64,000 bases of DNA. It comes from Bin87 sp965204395. GTDB taxonomy: Bacteria > Chloroflexota > Dehalococcoidia > Lucifugimonadales > UBA3495. The notes beneath the pieces were generated by a model. The model ran no database searches and was not told the origin of the DNA. It saw only the letters and a list, made by a program, of their open reading frames with translations. Made by a program: the position numbers and the translations under genes. Positions within the stretch are counted from its first letter, which is position 1. Each line of letters opens with the position of its first letter. Positions 26,765 to 37,099 of the stretch are shown here, piece by piece. The DNA is taken from the NCBI GenBank assembly GCA_965204395.1, contig OZ241987.1, positions 2,418,001 through 2,482,000 on the forward strand, written 5' to 3'.

Positions 26765-29731
26765 TCATACCAACAAATCGTCCAATGTACTAACCACCCG
26801 GTATTGGGCGGGCGATTCATGCCATTGTAAAGCCTCGAAATGCGCGCAAGCGCATTTGATCTTGGCTCGTTCGGTATCCCGTAAACCTTCGAGTTCCGTC
26901 GATCCTTTGGTCTCTGCGACAAAGTAAAGTCTGCCTTCGTCTGGTTTGTCGATTACCAAAGCCCAATCCGGGTTGTAGGTGCCTAGCGGCGTAGGGACCG
27001 TAAACCAAGATGGCAGCTTAGCGTATGCCTTGACGGATTCATGCAACTCCAAGCGCCTTACGAACTCCGCCTCAACAGCGGAGTCGTATGGAACGTAGTC
27101 GTAGACGGACTTCTGCACGTCGATCATATTTTTCAGGTAGCCTGTAGGCCTTTGCCATTCGAACAATTCTTGCGCGTAGCGGACGTCTCCGCCCAATCGA
27201 TGGTATTGGATGCCTTCGACCGAGGCTAACTGCTTGATGCGAATTATGGTCTTCGCGGTGGTTTCGATGAATCTCTGCGGATTGACCTCGAAGTCGGCGA
27301 GCCTTCCGCTGTTCAACAGGATGCGCTGAATGCACCTCCGGGTCAGTTGGGTTCGGTTCTGTAGTTCGGTGAGCACGTCCGGCAGGTCGAAAATTTCCCC
27401 TGTTAATGGCACCGGATAGCTTTCGGACCGATCATTGGTCTCCACACCAGATTGACCAAATTGCAACGATGCCGTGCTCCACCGCAGATTTGCCTTTTGA
27501 ATTGGAGGAAGGGCTTTGAGGGCATTCGTGCAATCATCGACCAGTTTTTCCTCGTCGAATTGGACAAGGTAAGTTGTCTTGTCCTTGATCCGGTCCCACA
27601 GGGCTTTGAAAGGTTCGCCGTAGAGGACAGCTTTCCTGGGTCTCACCAGACGCCGTTCGTCGGCGTTTTGAACACGGATTCCCCCAGCGGCCTTACGCAG
27701 GACTTCGACTATCGCATCGCGAATCGGTTCAAACCTACCCGGCAGGTCCAACGTGTCGGCGACCAAGGCACTCCTCAGGTGGTCCTCAACCCTTCCGTTC
27801 GCGTCGATGTAACCGTGTCGCATGAGGAAATCGTACAAGGACCGTGCCTCTTGTGTGTCCAAATACCTGGCGTCCCCGCCATCATCATCTGCTATCTGGA
27901 TTGACTCGAATTGATGAGGTTCCACGATGCCGAATCGGATACCTGTCTCTTCTTCGATCTCCCGCTGAAGGTTTTCGGCGAACTCTTCGTAGTGTTCGTT
28001 AGCGACAACCGTGAGGGTGTTGACGTCGAACCCGTGGATCCTCTCTCCGTCTTGATTCACGCACAATCGAAGCCCCCTGCCGATAGATTGCCTCCGCTCC
28101 CGTTCTGTCTGAACCTCACGTAAGGTGCAGATTTGGAACACATTGGGATTATCCCATCCCTCTCGCAGAGCAGAGTGAGAAAAAATGAACCTCAATGGTT
28201 CATCGAAGCTAAGGAGCTTTTCTTTGTCTCGCATGATCAGGTTGTACGCCCGCTCGGCAGAGTCCCGGTGTGCGTCCGTGTTGTCTGCGGTGTCCGTAAC
28301 CCGGTTACTCCGCCTATCGATCGAAAAATATCCTCCGTGGACCCTTTCCGCCTCCACTGCGGCGTCTTTCCCTGCGAACAACGATTGGTGGTCTGGGTCG
28401 CTAGCAGCGCGTCGGTACTGCTGCTCAAATATCCGCGCATATTCACCCTTAACCGGGTTCCCTGCGTCGTCGTATTCCCGGTACTTTGCTACCTTGTCGA
28501 TGAAGAAGAGGGACAAGACTTTAATCCCACTTCCCGACAACAGTTGTTCCTTTGCAAGGTGCTCTCGGATTGTTCGATAGATCATTTGCGTTTGAACGGC
28601 TAGGCTGTCGATGTCCCCGTATGCTTCTCCCGCGTTCAACCAGTATTCATGGCCGGGCAACCTTAGCTCCAGCAGTTGATCAGCCCAACGAATTTCGCCT
28701 ATGGAGTGATCACGGTAGATCTCACGCTTCGTTTTCTGCCCGAGGTCGTCGCCATCCGTGACTGTGATCTGCCGACGCCTTACTGAGCCATTGGCTGTTT
28801 CTACATCGAGCTCCACCTGGGCGCTGATCACCCCGCGTTGCCGTCTCGCAGAAAGCAGTCGCACATAGGGTCGGTTGTGGTCATCGTCGCGCCTGGCCCC
28901 AGCAACTTCGATTTGCTTGACTAACTGTCGGTCGTAGGCGTCCACGGCGTTGAGGCGATAAACCATGTAATGAGAATCCACGTGCGTGGCTGAATACCGC
29001 AGAGTGCAGAGGTGGTTCATCGCATCGATCGCTTCCTTGCCACGTCCCCTGAGCCCACCATCGACGCTTTGAGGTTCGTCTATTATCAATATCGGGTTCG
29101 TGTCCCGAATCAGGTCTATCGGTTTCGCCCCGCCTGTGTTTTCGTTTTCCTGGTAGATGCTGTTAACGTTCAGCTTGTTGATGGCACCTACCGTCACCAC
29201 CATGATCTGGATATGCGGGCTCGTAGCGAAATTTCTGACTCGCCCCAGCTTGGACGAATCGTAAACGAAGTGATAAAAGGGTGTACCAGAGTACAGCGCA
29301 CGGAAATGGTCGCCCATCATCTCCAAGGACTTGTTCACGCCCTCTTTGATGGCCACCGATGGCACAATAATCGCGAACTTGGTGAAACCGTACCGTTGGT
29401 TGAGCTCAAAGATTGTCCGCAGGTAAACGTAGGTCTTGCCGGTGCCGGTTTCCATTTCAACCGTAAAATTCCTGGATTCGAGCGATGCTGAAACCGGCAG
29501 TCTGTTCCTCAATTGAATGTCTCGGACGTTTTCTAGTAGCGCCTCATCCGATAACGCCAAGAGATTTTTTGCGTTTTGCCCGGTCTGGCCAAGCCCGGAT
29601 TGCGCAGCAACTCTCGAGGGGCTGGCAACCGTGAACTCGTTTTGGCATGACTCTTGACCGCGGAATATGTCGCACACGGCTTCGATGGCTTCCAGTTGAA
29701 AGTCCAGATTGGGTTCAAATTGGAATTTCAT
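26765..29731 (-). CDS. res: Type III restriction enzyme Res subunit
   Basis: The 988-residue product has an SF2 helicase core with Walker A METGTGKT (residues 93-100), the DEAD-box-like IIDEPQ (216-221), a motif VI region REVQTERERRQSIGRGLRL and, near the C-terminus, NPDWALV...LYFVAETKG, the PD-(D/E)XK nuclease. This is the full domain order of type III Res proteins, which translocate on DNA with Mod and cut beyond the recognition site. The start codon directly abuts the stop codon of mod, so the two are co-translated. Its frame is complete. GC content is lower than that of the flanking hypothetical genes, consistent with transfer. Confidence 0.92.
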   Translation of the reverse strand: MKFQFEPNLDFQLEAIEAVCDIFRGQESCQNEFTVASPSRVAAQSGLGQTGQNAKNLLALSDEALLENVRDIQLRNRLPVSASLESRNFTVEMETGTGKTYVYLRTIFELNQRYGFTKFAIIVPSVAIKEGVNKSLEMMGDHFRALYSGTPFYHFVYDSSKLGRVRNFATSPHIQIMVVTVGAINKLNVNSIYQENENTGGAKPIDLIRDTNPILIIDEPQSVDGGLRGRGKEAIDAMNHLCTLRYSATHVDSHYMVYRLNAVDAYDRQLVKQIEVAGARRDDDHNRPYVRLLSARRQRGVISAQVELDVETANGSVRRRQITVTDGDDLGQKTKREIYRDHSIGEIRWADQLLELRLPGHEYWLNAGEAYGDIDSLAVQTQMIYRTIREHLAKEQLLSGSGIKVLSLFFIDKVAKYREYDDAGNPVKGEYARIFEQQYRRAASDPDHQSLFAGKDAAVEAERVHGGYFSIDRRSNRVTDTADNTDAHRDSAERAYNLIMRDKEKLLSFDEPLRFIFSHSALREGWDNPNVFQICTLREVQTERERRQSIGRGLRLCVNQDGERIHGFDVNTLTVVANEHYEEFAENLQREIEEETGIRFGIVEPHQFESIQIADDDGGDARYLDTQEARSLYDFLMRHGYIDANGRVEDHLRSALVADTLDLPGRFEPIRDAIVEVLRKAAGGIRVQNADERRLVRPRKAVLYGEPFKALWDRIKDKTTYLVQFDEEKLVDDCTNALKALPPIQKANLRWSTASLQFGQSGVETNDRSESYPVPLTGEIFDLPDVLTELQNRTQLTRRCIQRILLNSGRLADFEVNPQRFIETTAKTIIRIKQLASVEGIQYHRLGGDVRYAQELFEWQRPTGYLKNMIDVQKSVYDYVPYDSAVEAEFVRRLELHESVKAYAKLPSWFTVPTPLGTYNPDWALVIDKPDEGRLYFVAETKGSTELEGLRDTERAKIKCACAHFEALQWHESPAQYRVVSTLDDLLV

Positions 29732-31630
29732 TTAAATGCTCCGAACGTGCTTGATTCCGTGTTGCTGCAGAATCCCGCTTAGATTCGTTTTGGTCACATC
29801 ATCCGCAAATGCGCTGTCACGGAAAAACGCCATAGTGTCGGCGACACCGCCCAACTCCTGTTGCCATTCGACGATGCCCCGGGCCAGGGGTTCTGCTTCA
29901 AACCTGGCAACTTGGTCGGCAAGGCATGCTATCACCCCTCCGTTGTCCGCCGCTGCAACCTGCTTCCCGGCGATGCTGCGTGTGGTGATGGGACAACACA
30001 GGTCGACGCCCATTTTTAGCAGCAGTTCGTACAGGATGTCCTCGTCATTGCGGTCTGGCTTGATGCGTTCTAGATTTTCTAAGATCCCCTGCGTTAGATC
30101 CTCAGGGCGTGGGTCCCAAGCCTTGATGTTGGACGTATCCAGTTTGAAAACCCGAAAACCGAGGTCCCCCGGGAATAATGGGTTTTTTTCCTTGATCGCT
30201 TTGCCGGCCCGCCGGAGTCGTTCCTTTGTTATCTCTGAAATTGTCTTCGCTTTGCCGAGGCTATCGCAAAAACTCGCAGCAGCAGTATGGTCTTTGTTCC
30301 CAAGGTCGAGCGGCTCCGGGAGCTGGACTAAGATGTACCGACAGCTATCTCTGTCGATGGCGTTCTTTTCCATGACCGCGTGAGCTGTAGACCCGGAACC
30401 TGCGAAGAAATCCATCACTATGTCTGTTGATTTCGTGTTGGAAACCGACAATATTCCCTTGATCAACTCCAGCGGTTTTGGATTGCTGAATATGTTCTTT
30501 TCCGAGAAAAGTTCCGTGAGCGCGTCGTTGCCCCCTTGGTTATGGCCAAATTGGTCGTGGTGCCACCAGTTAGTGGCGCATTGGCCTTCTTCCTCGCGTT
30601 CATGTCGGTAGTATTTTTTGCGAGGCGGGCCGTTTCCATTGTTGGGAAATATGATGCGCTGGTCTCGCAACAAAAAATCGAAAGTCGACTGCTCGCCCAT
30701 CCACTCCTCATCGTATGTTTTGCCCGTCGGCGTGGTGATGGAATATCTGCTGCCTGATTGGCCTGAGCCGACCTTCCAAGGTTTGGAAGACCATTCTCCC
30801 CTTGGGTCATCATCCGGATTGGCAAACGAGCCTGTCAGAGCGACTTTCCCTACGCCCACCCGTTTGTATTCGGCACTATCCTTCGCGTAGCACAGCAGAT
30901 GCTCTCCCACTATCCCAAGCATTTTCGTGCGGTCGTTCGGTTGATTGTGCCTCCGACGCCAATGGACGTGCCCTTCAAAATTCTCCTCGCCGAAAATTTC
31001 GTCCAACACTACCCGCAAACGCCCGGATTCAAAGTCTCCGATGCTGATGAAAATCAGGCCATCTCGCCTTAACATTTCACGTGCCAGCTTCAGTCGTGGG
31101 TACATCATGTTCAGCCATTTCGTATGGAAACGGCCCGATGCTTCCGTCTTGGAAGAAAGCTTGGCACCATCGCCATCGATTTGACCGGTGATGTTCAGGT
31201 AGTTCTGGATCCCGTCCTGGTAATTGTCCGGATACACGAAATCGTCCCCGGAGTTGTACGGGGGATCGATGTAAATGAGCTTGACCTTGCCGGAGTAACT
31301 TTTTTGGAGTAGCTTCAAAACTTCGAGGTTGTCGCCCTCGATCATTAGATTCTGCGTGTTGGTCCAGTCGACGCTCTCTTCCCGGCGAGGACGCAAAGTA
31401 CCGCTGCTTGGCGTCATGGCCAACCGACTAGCTTTTTGCTTGCCGAGCCAGTTGAGACCGTATTTTTCCTCGTCGTCATCAACAACGCCGCCAAGGAGCT
31501 CCCGCAAAACTTCGAAGTTTAATTGTCCGTCGTTGAAAGCCTCAGGAACCAAGGTCTTAAGGCAGGCCACGTTGCGAGCGATCAAGTCCTCAGAGCAGGT
31601 TTCGGGATCGTTTGGGTTCAAAATGTCCAT
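29732..31630 (-). CDS. mod: Type III methyltransferase Mod subunit
   Basis: A 632-residue beta-class N6-adenine methyltransferase. IEGDNLEVLKLL, then YIDPPYNSG (DPPY at residues 122-125) come before the AdoMet site DFFAGSG (407-413). The region between, about 220-370, is the target-recognition domain, with a variable-looking Gly/Asp-rich stretch. The C-terminal 180 residues (LGFRVFKLDTSNIKAWDP) are typical of Mod. It supplies sequence specificity to the Res subunit. The gene abuts res without a gap and follows a small fragment (31637) by six bases. The mod/res pair looks complete and may be active. Confidence 0.92.
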   Translation of the reverse strand: MDILNPNDPETCSEDLIARNVACLKTLVPEAFNDGQLNFEVLRELLGGVVDDDEEKYGLNWLGKQKASRLAMTPSSGTLRPRREESVDWTNTQNLMIEGDNLEVLKLLQKSYSGKVKLIYIDPPYNSGDDFVYPDNYQDGIQNYLNITGQIDGDGAKLSSKTEASGRFHTKWLNMMYPRLKLAREMLRRDGLIFISIGDFESGRLRVVLDEIFGEENFEGHVHWRRRHNQPNDRTKMLGIVGEHLLCYAKDSAEYKRVGVGKVALTGSFANPDDDPRGEWSSKPWKVGSGQSGSRYSITTPTGKTYDEEWMGEQSTFDFLLRDQRIIFPNNGNGPPRKKYYRHEREEEGQCATNWWHHDQFGHNQGGNDALTELFSEKNIFSNPKPLELIKGILSVSNTKSTDIVMDFFAGSGSTAHAVMEKNAIDRDSCRYILVQLPEPLDLGNKDHTAAASFCDSLGKAKTISEITKERLRRAGKAIKEKNPLFPGDLGFRVFKLDTSNIKAWDPRPEDLTQGILENLERIKPDRNDEDILYELLLKMGVDLCCPITTRSIAGKQVAAADNGGVIACLADQVARFEAEPLARGIVEWQQELGGVADTMAFFRDSAFADDVTKTNLSGILQQHGIKHVRSI

Positions 31631-31636
31631 ATCAGC

Positions 31637-31837
31637 CTACTTTTCGCCGGTTACCGACAAAACTTTGTCGATCTTCCCCAGCATTCGTTGAGTTGGGAAT
31701 TCTCCATTGAATTGTTCGTCCAAACGGTCTTGGAGAGACCAGAAATGCTCGGTCGATTGCAACCGGCCCTGGGTCGGTCGATCATCACACAGTCGCCCAG
31801 CACTGTTTAGGGTTGAACAACCCCCGCGAACAGACAC
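31637..31837 (-). pseudogene. C-terminal fragment of an upstream operon gene
   Basis: A 66-codon frame that ends six bases before the mod start. Only the last 35 or so residues look protein-like (SLQDRLDEQFNGEFPTQRMLGKIDKVLSVTGEK). The tight spacing to mod says it is the end of a former operon member whose front was lost. Type III loci often carry a helicase or small protein there, but the family was not recognised. The 270 bases further upstream hold nothing recognisable, and then IS1380 begins. Confidence 0.4.
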
Positions 31838-32107
31838 GCCTGTTCGGCGTACCGTGGCCGCAGGTCGGCACTATGAACCTCAGCGGCCCGTCAAGCGTTA
31901 CAGTAGGATGGGAAGCCACAGGAGGCTTGCGGCGTCGATCCGGTGGCCTACGTCCGCTGATTGTACCAATTTCTTTGTCGCTCTGACCAACCCTGGGCTC
32001 GCGTTACATCGCGTAAACGGGGGTGCTTGGCATAATTCCTTTTTGCATCGTTTGAAGTTGCCGTCTCCAAGAAGATGACCGCCTGTGGACCCAGTCTGCA
32101 GGAGTCC

Positions 32108-33824
32108 TTAGCCCGAATCCACCGACGAGATACGGCGGCGGCCGTTCGGCGAGGGATGTGGGGGTAGGGAATGGTCTGGCGAGGGCTGATGCCGACGGAA
32201 TGAATGATGCGAGGGGTGTCCGCCACTCCAATGGGATGTTGACGGCCTGAGGTAGCCGCGTGAGGAGTGATTTTCAGCGCAGATCACCGGCCGGAGACCG
32301 GAGGGTCCCAGCCTGGGCGCTGCTGGGCCAGGCGTGGGGCATCATGGTGGACAGGTCAAACGCCGCCGTCGGCGTCAGGAAGGAAGCGGCAGTGTGCGCA
32401 ATCGGGCCAGGGCGCTGCTGAACTAGTTTTGCCAGGGCCAGCCCTGGGGAAGATGCAGGGTGAGACGGCGGGCTTTGCGGGTGATGCGCCCGGCCAGGGA
32501 GAAGAAGCGTCGACGTAAGGTCTTGGTGGTGGCCACCGGCTCGCCCAGCCCGAGGCGTGACGTCCAGCGGGCGAGGTTATGGGCCATCACCTGCACCGCC
32601 AGCCAGGCGGCGTTTGCGGGGAAGCGGCCCGATGGGAGGTGGTTGAGGCCCACGCCGTACTTGAGATCGCGGATGGCGTTCTCGATCTCGGCGTGACGGC
32701 GATGATCGGCTTCGAGATCCAGGGTGTCGCCCTCACGGTCGGTGATGAAGGCGTGATAGCTGTAGTCGGCAAGTAGGGCCAACTGGGAGCCGGGCGCGGG
32801 CTTCACCCGCCGTATGATGAGCCGCACCGCTACAGCGTCGGGCTCACCGCTAAATGGCGTGTATTCAGTCTCAGCCACGTCGGCGGCGCCTTCCATCCAG
32901 TACGGGATGGGCGTCCAGTCTTCCTCGGGTATGGCCTCGATGATGCTCCGCACGCTTTGGTGCTGGCGTACGGTGATGGAGAAACGGACGCCCTTATTGC
33001 GGCAGGCGGCCACAATGGGGTGAGTGTAAAAGCCGCTGTCGGCCCGCATGGTGAGTGTTCCGGTGGCTCCGGCGTAGCGTACTCGGCTGATGGTCTCACG
33101 CAGGAAATTGGCGGCGCCCCGCGCGGTGTTGGCTCTACATTTGCGCAGTCGAGCCATCAGGACGTCGCCGGTGCCGGCGGCGATGGCGAAGAGCGGGTGA
33201 TAGCCCCGCTGACCAGCGTAGTTGTGGCGCTGGGCGCCCTCCTTGCTCAGCCCGTAGGTCTCACAGACGATGGAGTCTAGGTCGATGGTCAGCGGATCAT
33301 CGCCCGGTCCGGCTCCAGCCGCCCAGGCTCGTGCCAGCACCTCCCGGCTCACCCGATCCAACTGGCGCGCATGGCCCCACCGAAAACTCCTCAGGAAGGT
33401 CCCAAGGGTGGACGGCGCCTTCACGGTACAGCCCAGCACCTGTCCCGTCCCCCCAGCGCGCAACGCGTCGGCATCGTCGATGCAGTCTCCACCGGCCAGC
33501 GCCGACGCCACCAGCGTCAGCATCTTGTTTCCCCCATTGGCCCGACCCGGCGCTTCTCCCAGGTCAACGTGGAGGTCGACCAGTTCACCCAGTCCCAGAT
33601 GATGGGCCAAAGTGACCGGCAGGATCAGCCCAGCATTGACCACCAGGCGGTGGTCATCGAAGGCCACGTGGATGCGGTCGAGGCGCTCAGGTGGTAGCAT
33701 CCGATGGGTGCTCCTTGTGAAGGGTTGGTTTTCTGTTTCAAAAACCATTATCCCCGAAGCCGGGAGCACTTTCTCATCCCCCGACTACGCCGACAAACTC
33801 ATCCTTTCGGTGGATTGGGGGTAA
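32108..33824 (-). mobile_element. IS1380-family insertion sequence, apparently complete
   Basis: About 1.72 kb, read on the minus strand. The left terminus on that strand is TTACCCCCAATCCACCGAAA and the right terminus, on the opposite strand, begins TTAGCCCGAATCCACCGA, giving an inverted repeat of roughly 18 bp. It encodes one full-length transposase. No target duplication could be seen. Related but damaged copies lie at 10195, 45040 and 55048. Confidence 0.8.
32423..33700 (-). CDS. IS1380-family transposase
   Basis: The ATG at 33700 has AAGGAG ten bases upstream; the longer frame starts in the terminal repeat. The 425-residue DDE transposase shows the family landmarks: TIDLDSIVCETYG (first Asp), GYHPLFAIAAGTG, LTMRADSGFYT (second Asp), EADHRRHAEIENAIRDLKYGVGLNHLPSG (Glu region) and RRLTLHLPQGWPW at the end. 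No frameshift is apparent, so this copy could supply transposase in trans to the broken relatives in the window. Confidence 0.9.
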   Translation of the reverse strand: MLPPERLDRIHVAFDDHRLVVNAGLILPVTLAHHLGLGELVDLHVDLGEAPGRANGGNKMLTLVASALAGGDCIDDADALRAGGTGQVLGCTVKAPSTLGTFLRSFRWGHARQLDRVSREVLARAWAAGAGPGDDPLTIDLDSIVCETYGLSKEGAQRHNYAGQRGYHPLFAIAAGTGDVLMARLRKCRANTARGAANFLRETISRVRYAGATGTLTMRADSGFYTHPIVAACRNKGVRFSITVRQHQSVRSIIEAIPEEDWTPIPYWMEGAADVAETEYTPFSGEPDAVAVRLIIRRVKPAPGSQLALLADYSYHAFITDREGDTLDLEADHRRHAEIENAIRDLKYGVGLNHLPSGRFPANAAWLAVQVMAHNLARWTSRLGLGEPVATTKTLRRRFFSLAGRITRKARRLTLHLPQGWPWQN

Positions 33825-33909
33825 GCCGAACCCCGCCCGCATGATGGTTGACCATGTCTAGGACGTCGGGTATTTTCGGAATTGATTTTTTTGTTGGCAG
33901 GTAAGCGGG

Positions 33910-36570
33910 ATGTTTGAAACCATGCACCGATTATTGCAGGATGGCGATCTATCAGTAATCGAATCTTTCGAGCTGCCCGGAAAGGAATCTCAACCTTCTC
34001 CGGTGCCCGGCTATCTGGTCGATACGCCGGTTGGCGACTTGCTGACCCAACGCTACTCATCTGGTCTGTGGGCCCACCAAGCAAAAGCGTTGGAATCACT
34101 CGGACGCGGGGATAACGTCGTCATATCGACCGGAACAGCCTCGGGCAAGAGCTTGATTTTCCGGTCCTTTGCTTTTCATCAGATATTCAAAGATCCCACA
34201 AGTCGTATTGTGGTGTTCTACCCACTTTTGGCCCTTGCGGCCGACCAACTGCGCGGTTGGCATGAAATGGCCGAAGACCTTGGATTTGACCGAAGTGTGG
34301 TGGGTCGGATCGATGGAACGGTCTCCGACATGAGGGAGCGCGAGCGCATCATGGAGAGTGCCCGAATAATTTTGATGACGCCCGACGTCTGCCACCGTTG
34401 GTTGATGACCAAGTTAGCACAGCCGTTGTTCAAACGTTTCCTCAGTTCTCTGGCAGCGGTGATCATGGACGAAGCCCACATATTGGAGGGAGTGTTCGGT
34501 AGCAACTATGGATTTTTCCTGCGCCGTCTGCTGGCGGCCAGGAATTACCAAGTCCCGACCAGACACCGTCCCCGGACGCCTCAATTGATCGCAGCGACCG
34601 CCACCATATCGAATCCTGCGGAACATATGCGGTTGCTGACCGGCACTGATTTCTCGGTAGTGGGACCGGAGGACGACGGAGCTCAGCAGCATCAGCGTGT
34701 TGTCGCCCACGTCGCGTGCTCGGAAGGCGATGAATATAGGATTGCCAACTATCTCCAGCGAGCACTACTGGATTACGGCTCCGAAGGTGGATTCATCACC
34801 TTCGTAGACTCGCGCAAAGGCGTGGAAACTTTGGCGATGGAGACAGCGCAGGACGAAGGCGTGGACCAACTCTCCCGCAGTCCAGACGTGGAACCTTATC
34901 GCGCCGGCTATACGCCGGAGCAACGCCAGGCGATAGAACGCCGGCTGAGGGAAGGAACTCTACGGGGTATCGTTTCGACGTCAGCGCTTGAACTCGGGAT
35001 TGACTTGCCCCATCTCCGTGTCGGGCTCAACGTGGGTGTGCCGTCGACGCGGAAGGCATATCGCCAACGACTGGGCAGGATCGGCCGTAACGGACCGGGC
35101 GCTTTCGTGGTGGTCGGGCCACCAAATGCGTTCACGAGATACGGGACCTCCTTCAGGGAATATCACGAGATGTCCGTTGAACCATCGTACCTGTATCTGG
35201 ACAACCGTTTCATGCAATTTGTGCATGGTCTATGTCTCTCCAAGGAACGGGATGCGCTGGGTGCCCCGTCGGGTCTCCCCGGGCGTGTAGGTTGGCCAGC
35301 GGGATTCGACGACGCCTACGCTGCAACCCGTCCAGGTGGCCTGCGTCCGAGGGAATTCGACGAAATATACCGGCGTGGTAATGACGATCCCCACGCAACT
35401 TTCCTCCTGCGTAACTTGGGAGAAAGAGATTTCGAAATAAAGCAAAACCAGGATGCTCCACGATTGGGGAACGCCAGCGAGTCCCAGGCGTTGAGAGAGT
35501 GCTACCCGGGTGCGACGTATTTACATCAAGGCAAGGCATATGAAGTCCGCTCATGGAACACGATGAGCCGTGACAGGCCTTTCGTCCGTGTTCGTAACAC
35601 GTCCCCACACCGCAGAACCCGCCCGCGGATTACCACTTGGGTCAACGCCGAGCTTACTGCGGACGACGTGTATGATGACCACCTGCTCAGGGGTGAGGCT
35701 GGATTCCTCGTGGAGTGCAGGATCCAATTCACAGAAATAGTCACCGGGTACACGGACGAAAGGAGCGGTCAGTTTCGTTCTTACCGCGATCTTCAGGCCA
35801 CGGACTCCAACATGAAGAGCCGATCGCGAAACTTCCCCACCAGCGGAGTCATTCTTTGCCTCGGGAAAGATTGGTTCTCAAGGGTAGAAACGAAAAAGCT
35901 CATTACCGATCGTTTGCATGAAATTTTCGCTCACGAGCACAGCTTGCTCATGCACGATGTAGGCTCCACCGCAACTAACGTGACCGTGCGGGATGAGGAC
36001 GGGAACATACAGCGCACCGGCTGCATAGCGTTGTTCGATAATACCTACGGAAGCCTGCGGTTCACCGAAAAGCTCTTTACCGAGTTCGACCACATCATTG
36101 ATCGTATGGTGTCGGCGGCCGAGTCCGAGGCTGCCGAAAACCCGGGGCTTCTGGCGGCCGTAATGCGGTTGAAGGAAGATGTAAGCGATTTCCGACCGGC
36201 GACGGCGGGCAACCGTCTATTGCAGGATGTTCCCGATGGCTTTGAACTGGTGTTTGCTCCGCAGTCCAGGGTCATATACCGGGTGCCTGGTGAAACGTTG
36301 GCGAGTGAAGTGACGATAGTCCGGGCGGCCCTAATTCCTGATGTGAGCGCCGATGGAGATGCTGAAGAGGTCCTAATGTACCAAGTAGAACTGCTGTCGA
36401 TGGCCGGCGGGACCCCGTCTCGGCGCTTTATAAAAGCTGATTCTGTAGAGGCATCCGCCGACGTAAATGCGTGGGAACGGGTCTGGTGGAATCGGGCTAC
36501 CCAAGAGTATGAGGACCCTCCTGAAGGTGAAGCTGGTGAAGGAGCAACAGAATCCGATAGTGCTGAATAG
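33910..36570 (+). CDS. YprA/MrfA-like DEAD/H-box helicase
   Basis: An 886-residue SF2 helicase. Walker A is STGTASGKS (residues 73-81), motif II is MDEAH (186-190), motif III TATIS, and motif VI YRQRLGRIGRNG. The second half has the Hrq1/MrfA landmarks: LRECYPGATYLHQGKAYEVRSW and a late LFDNTYGSLRFTEKLF, which corresponds to the DUF1998 DxxxGG region. The four clustered cysteines that bind metal in MrfA are absent. The acidic tail (EGEAGEGATESDSAE) is unusual. Helicases of this type occur in DNA repair and in defence systems such as DISARM. The neighbouring type III system, separated only by an IS, suggests a defence role, which is inference. IS1380 ends 86 bases upstream and no strong ribosome-binding site precedes the ATG. 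Confidence 0.8.
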   Translation: MFETMHRLLQDGDLSVIESFELPGKESQPSPVPGYLVDTPVGDLLTQRYSSGLWAHQAKALESLGRGDNVVISTGTASGKSLIFRSFAFHQIFKDPTSRIVVFYPLLALAADQLRGWHEMAEDLGFDRSVVGRIDGTVSDMRERERIMESARIILMTPDVCHRWLMTKLAQPLFKRFLSSLAAVIMDEAHILEGVFGSNYGFFLRRLLAARNYQVPTRHRPRTPQLIAATATISNPAEHMRLLTGTDFSVVGPEDDGAQQHQRVVAHVACSEGDEYRIANYLQRALLDYGSEGGFITFVDSRKGVETLAMETAQDEGVDQLSRSPDVEPYRAGYTPEQRQAIERRLREGTLRGIVSTSALELGIDLPHLRVGLNVGVPSTRKAYRQRLGRIGRNGPGAFVVVGPPNAFTRYGTSFREYHEMSVEPSYLYLDNRFMQFVHGLCLSKERDALGAPSGLPGRVGWPAGFDDAYAATRPGGLRPREFDEIYRRGNDDPHATFLLRNLGERDFEIKQNQDAPRLGNASESQALRECYPGATYLHQGKAYEVRSWNTMSRDRPFVRVRNTSPHRRTRPRITTWVNAELTADDVYDDHLLRGEAGFLVECRIQFTEIVTGYTDERSGQFRSYRDLQATDSNMKSRSRNFPTSGVILCLGKDWFSRVETKKLITDRLHEIFAHEHSLLMHDVGSTATNVTVRDEDGNIQRTGCIALFDNTYGSLRFTEKLFTEFDHIIDRMVSAAESEAAENPGLLAAVMRLKEDVSDFRPATAGNRLLQDVPDGFELVFAPQSRVIYRVPGETLASEVTIVRAALIPDVSADGDAEEVLMYQVELLSMAGGTPSRRFIKADSVEASADVNAWERVWWNRATQEYEDPPEGEAGEGATESDSAE

Positions 36571-36771
36571 GGCGAGTCCCGAAATGGAGTATGTATCCTT
36601 TCTGAGGATCGTTACGACTAAACTTCAATGCACCGAGGGTCGTTAAACACCGGGCACGTAGACGTCAAAGCACGTAAACGCCACACCACTTATGCCGGTT
36701 CCGCCAAGGTTTTCGACGACATTAAGGTTGATCATTGCAAGCCAGACTCCAACCGTAACAGGGAGTAAACC

Positions 36772-36905
36772 GGGCCTTGCAAATCTTGGAACAAACCTGC
36801 GACTACGGCGACAGGACGATGACGATGCCGGAGGACACGCTGTGCGACACCTGCCGGGAGTGTCACGAAGTTGAAGAACGGGAGCTGCCTCCGCCGCAGG
36901 CCAAT
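36772..36905 (+). pseudogene. C-terminal fragment of the HTH/zinc-ribbon family (see 40861)
   Basis: The frame ALQILEQTCDYGDRT...DTLCDTCRECHEVEE matches the tail of the 40861 product (LALQILERSCDCGNEK...DSCRQCQDLED). The DNA-binding front is missing. Confidence 0.65.
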
Positions 36906-37099
36906 AACGTGATTCCCATCGCGCTGACGCAAGGACCGCTGCCAAACGCCGAACTGGTGACACCAGCTTGCTGCGTGACAGGACCCGCGACTCGCACAAA
37001 TAACTCGTCGCCGACTCTCGGCGGCGCCGGCCGCCCCGTTGGTCGGAGCGGCCGTTCTCGCGTCTCAACCCCGGACGAAATCGGCCCAACCCCCACCAA

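Noticed and set aside
32104..33828. Target-site duplication of the intact IS1380 copy
   Set aside because: The bases flanking the terminal repeats do not match on the two sides at any length from four to nine.
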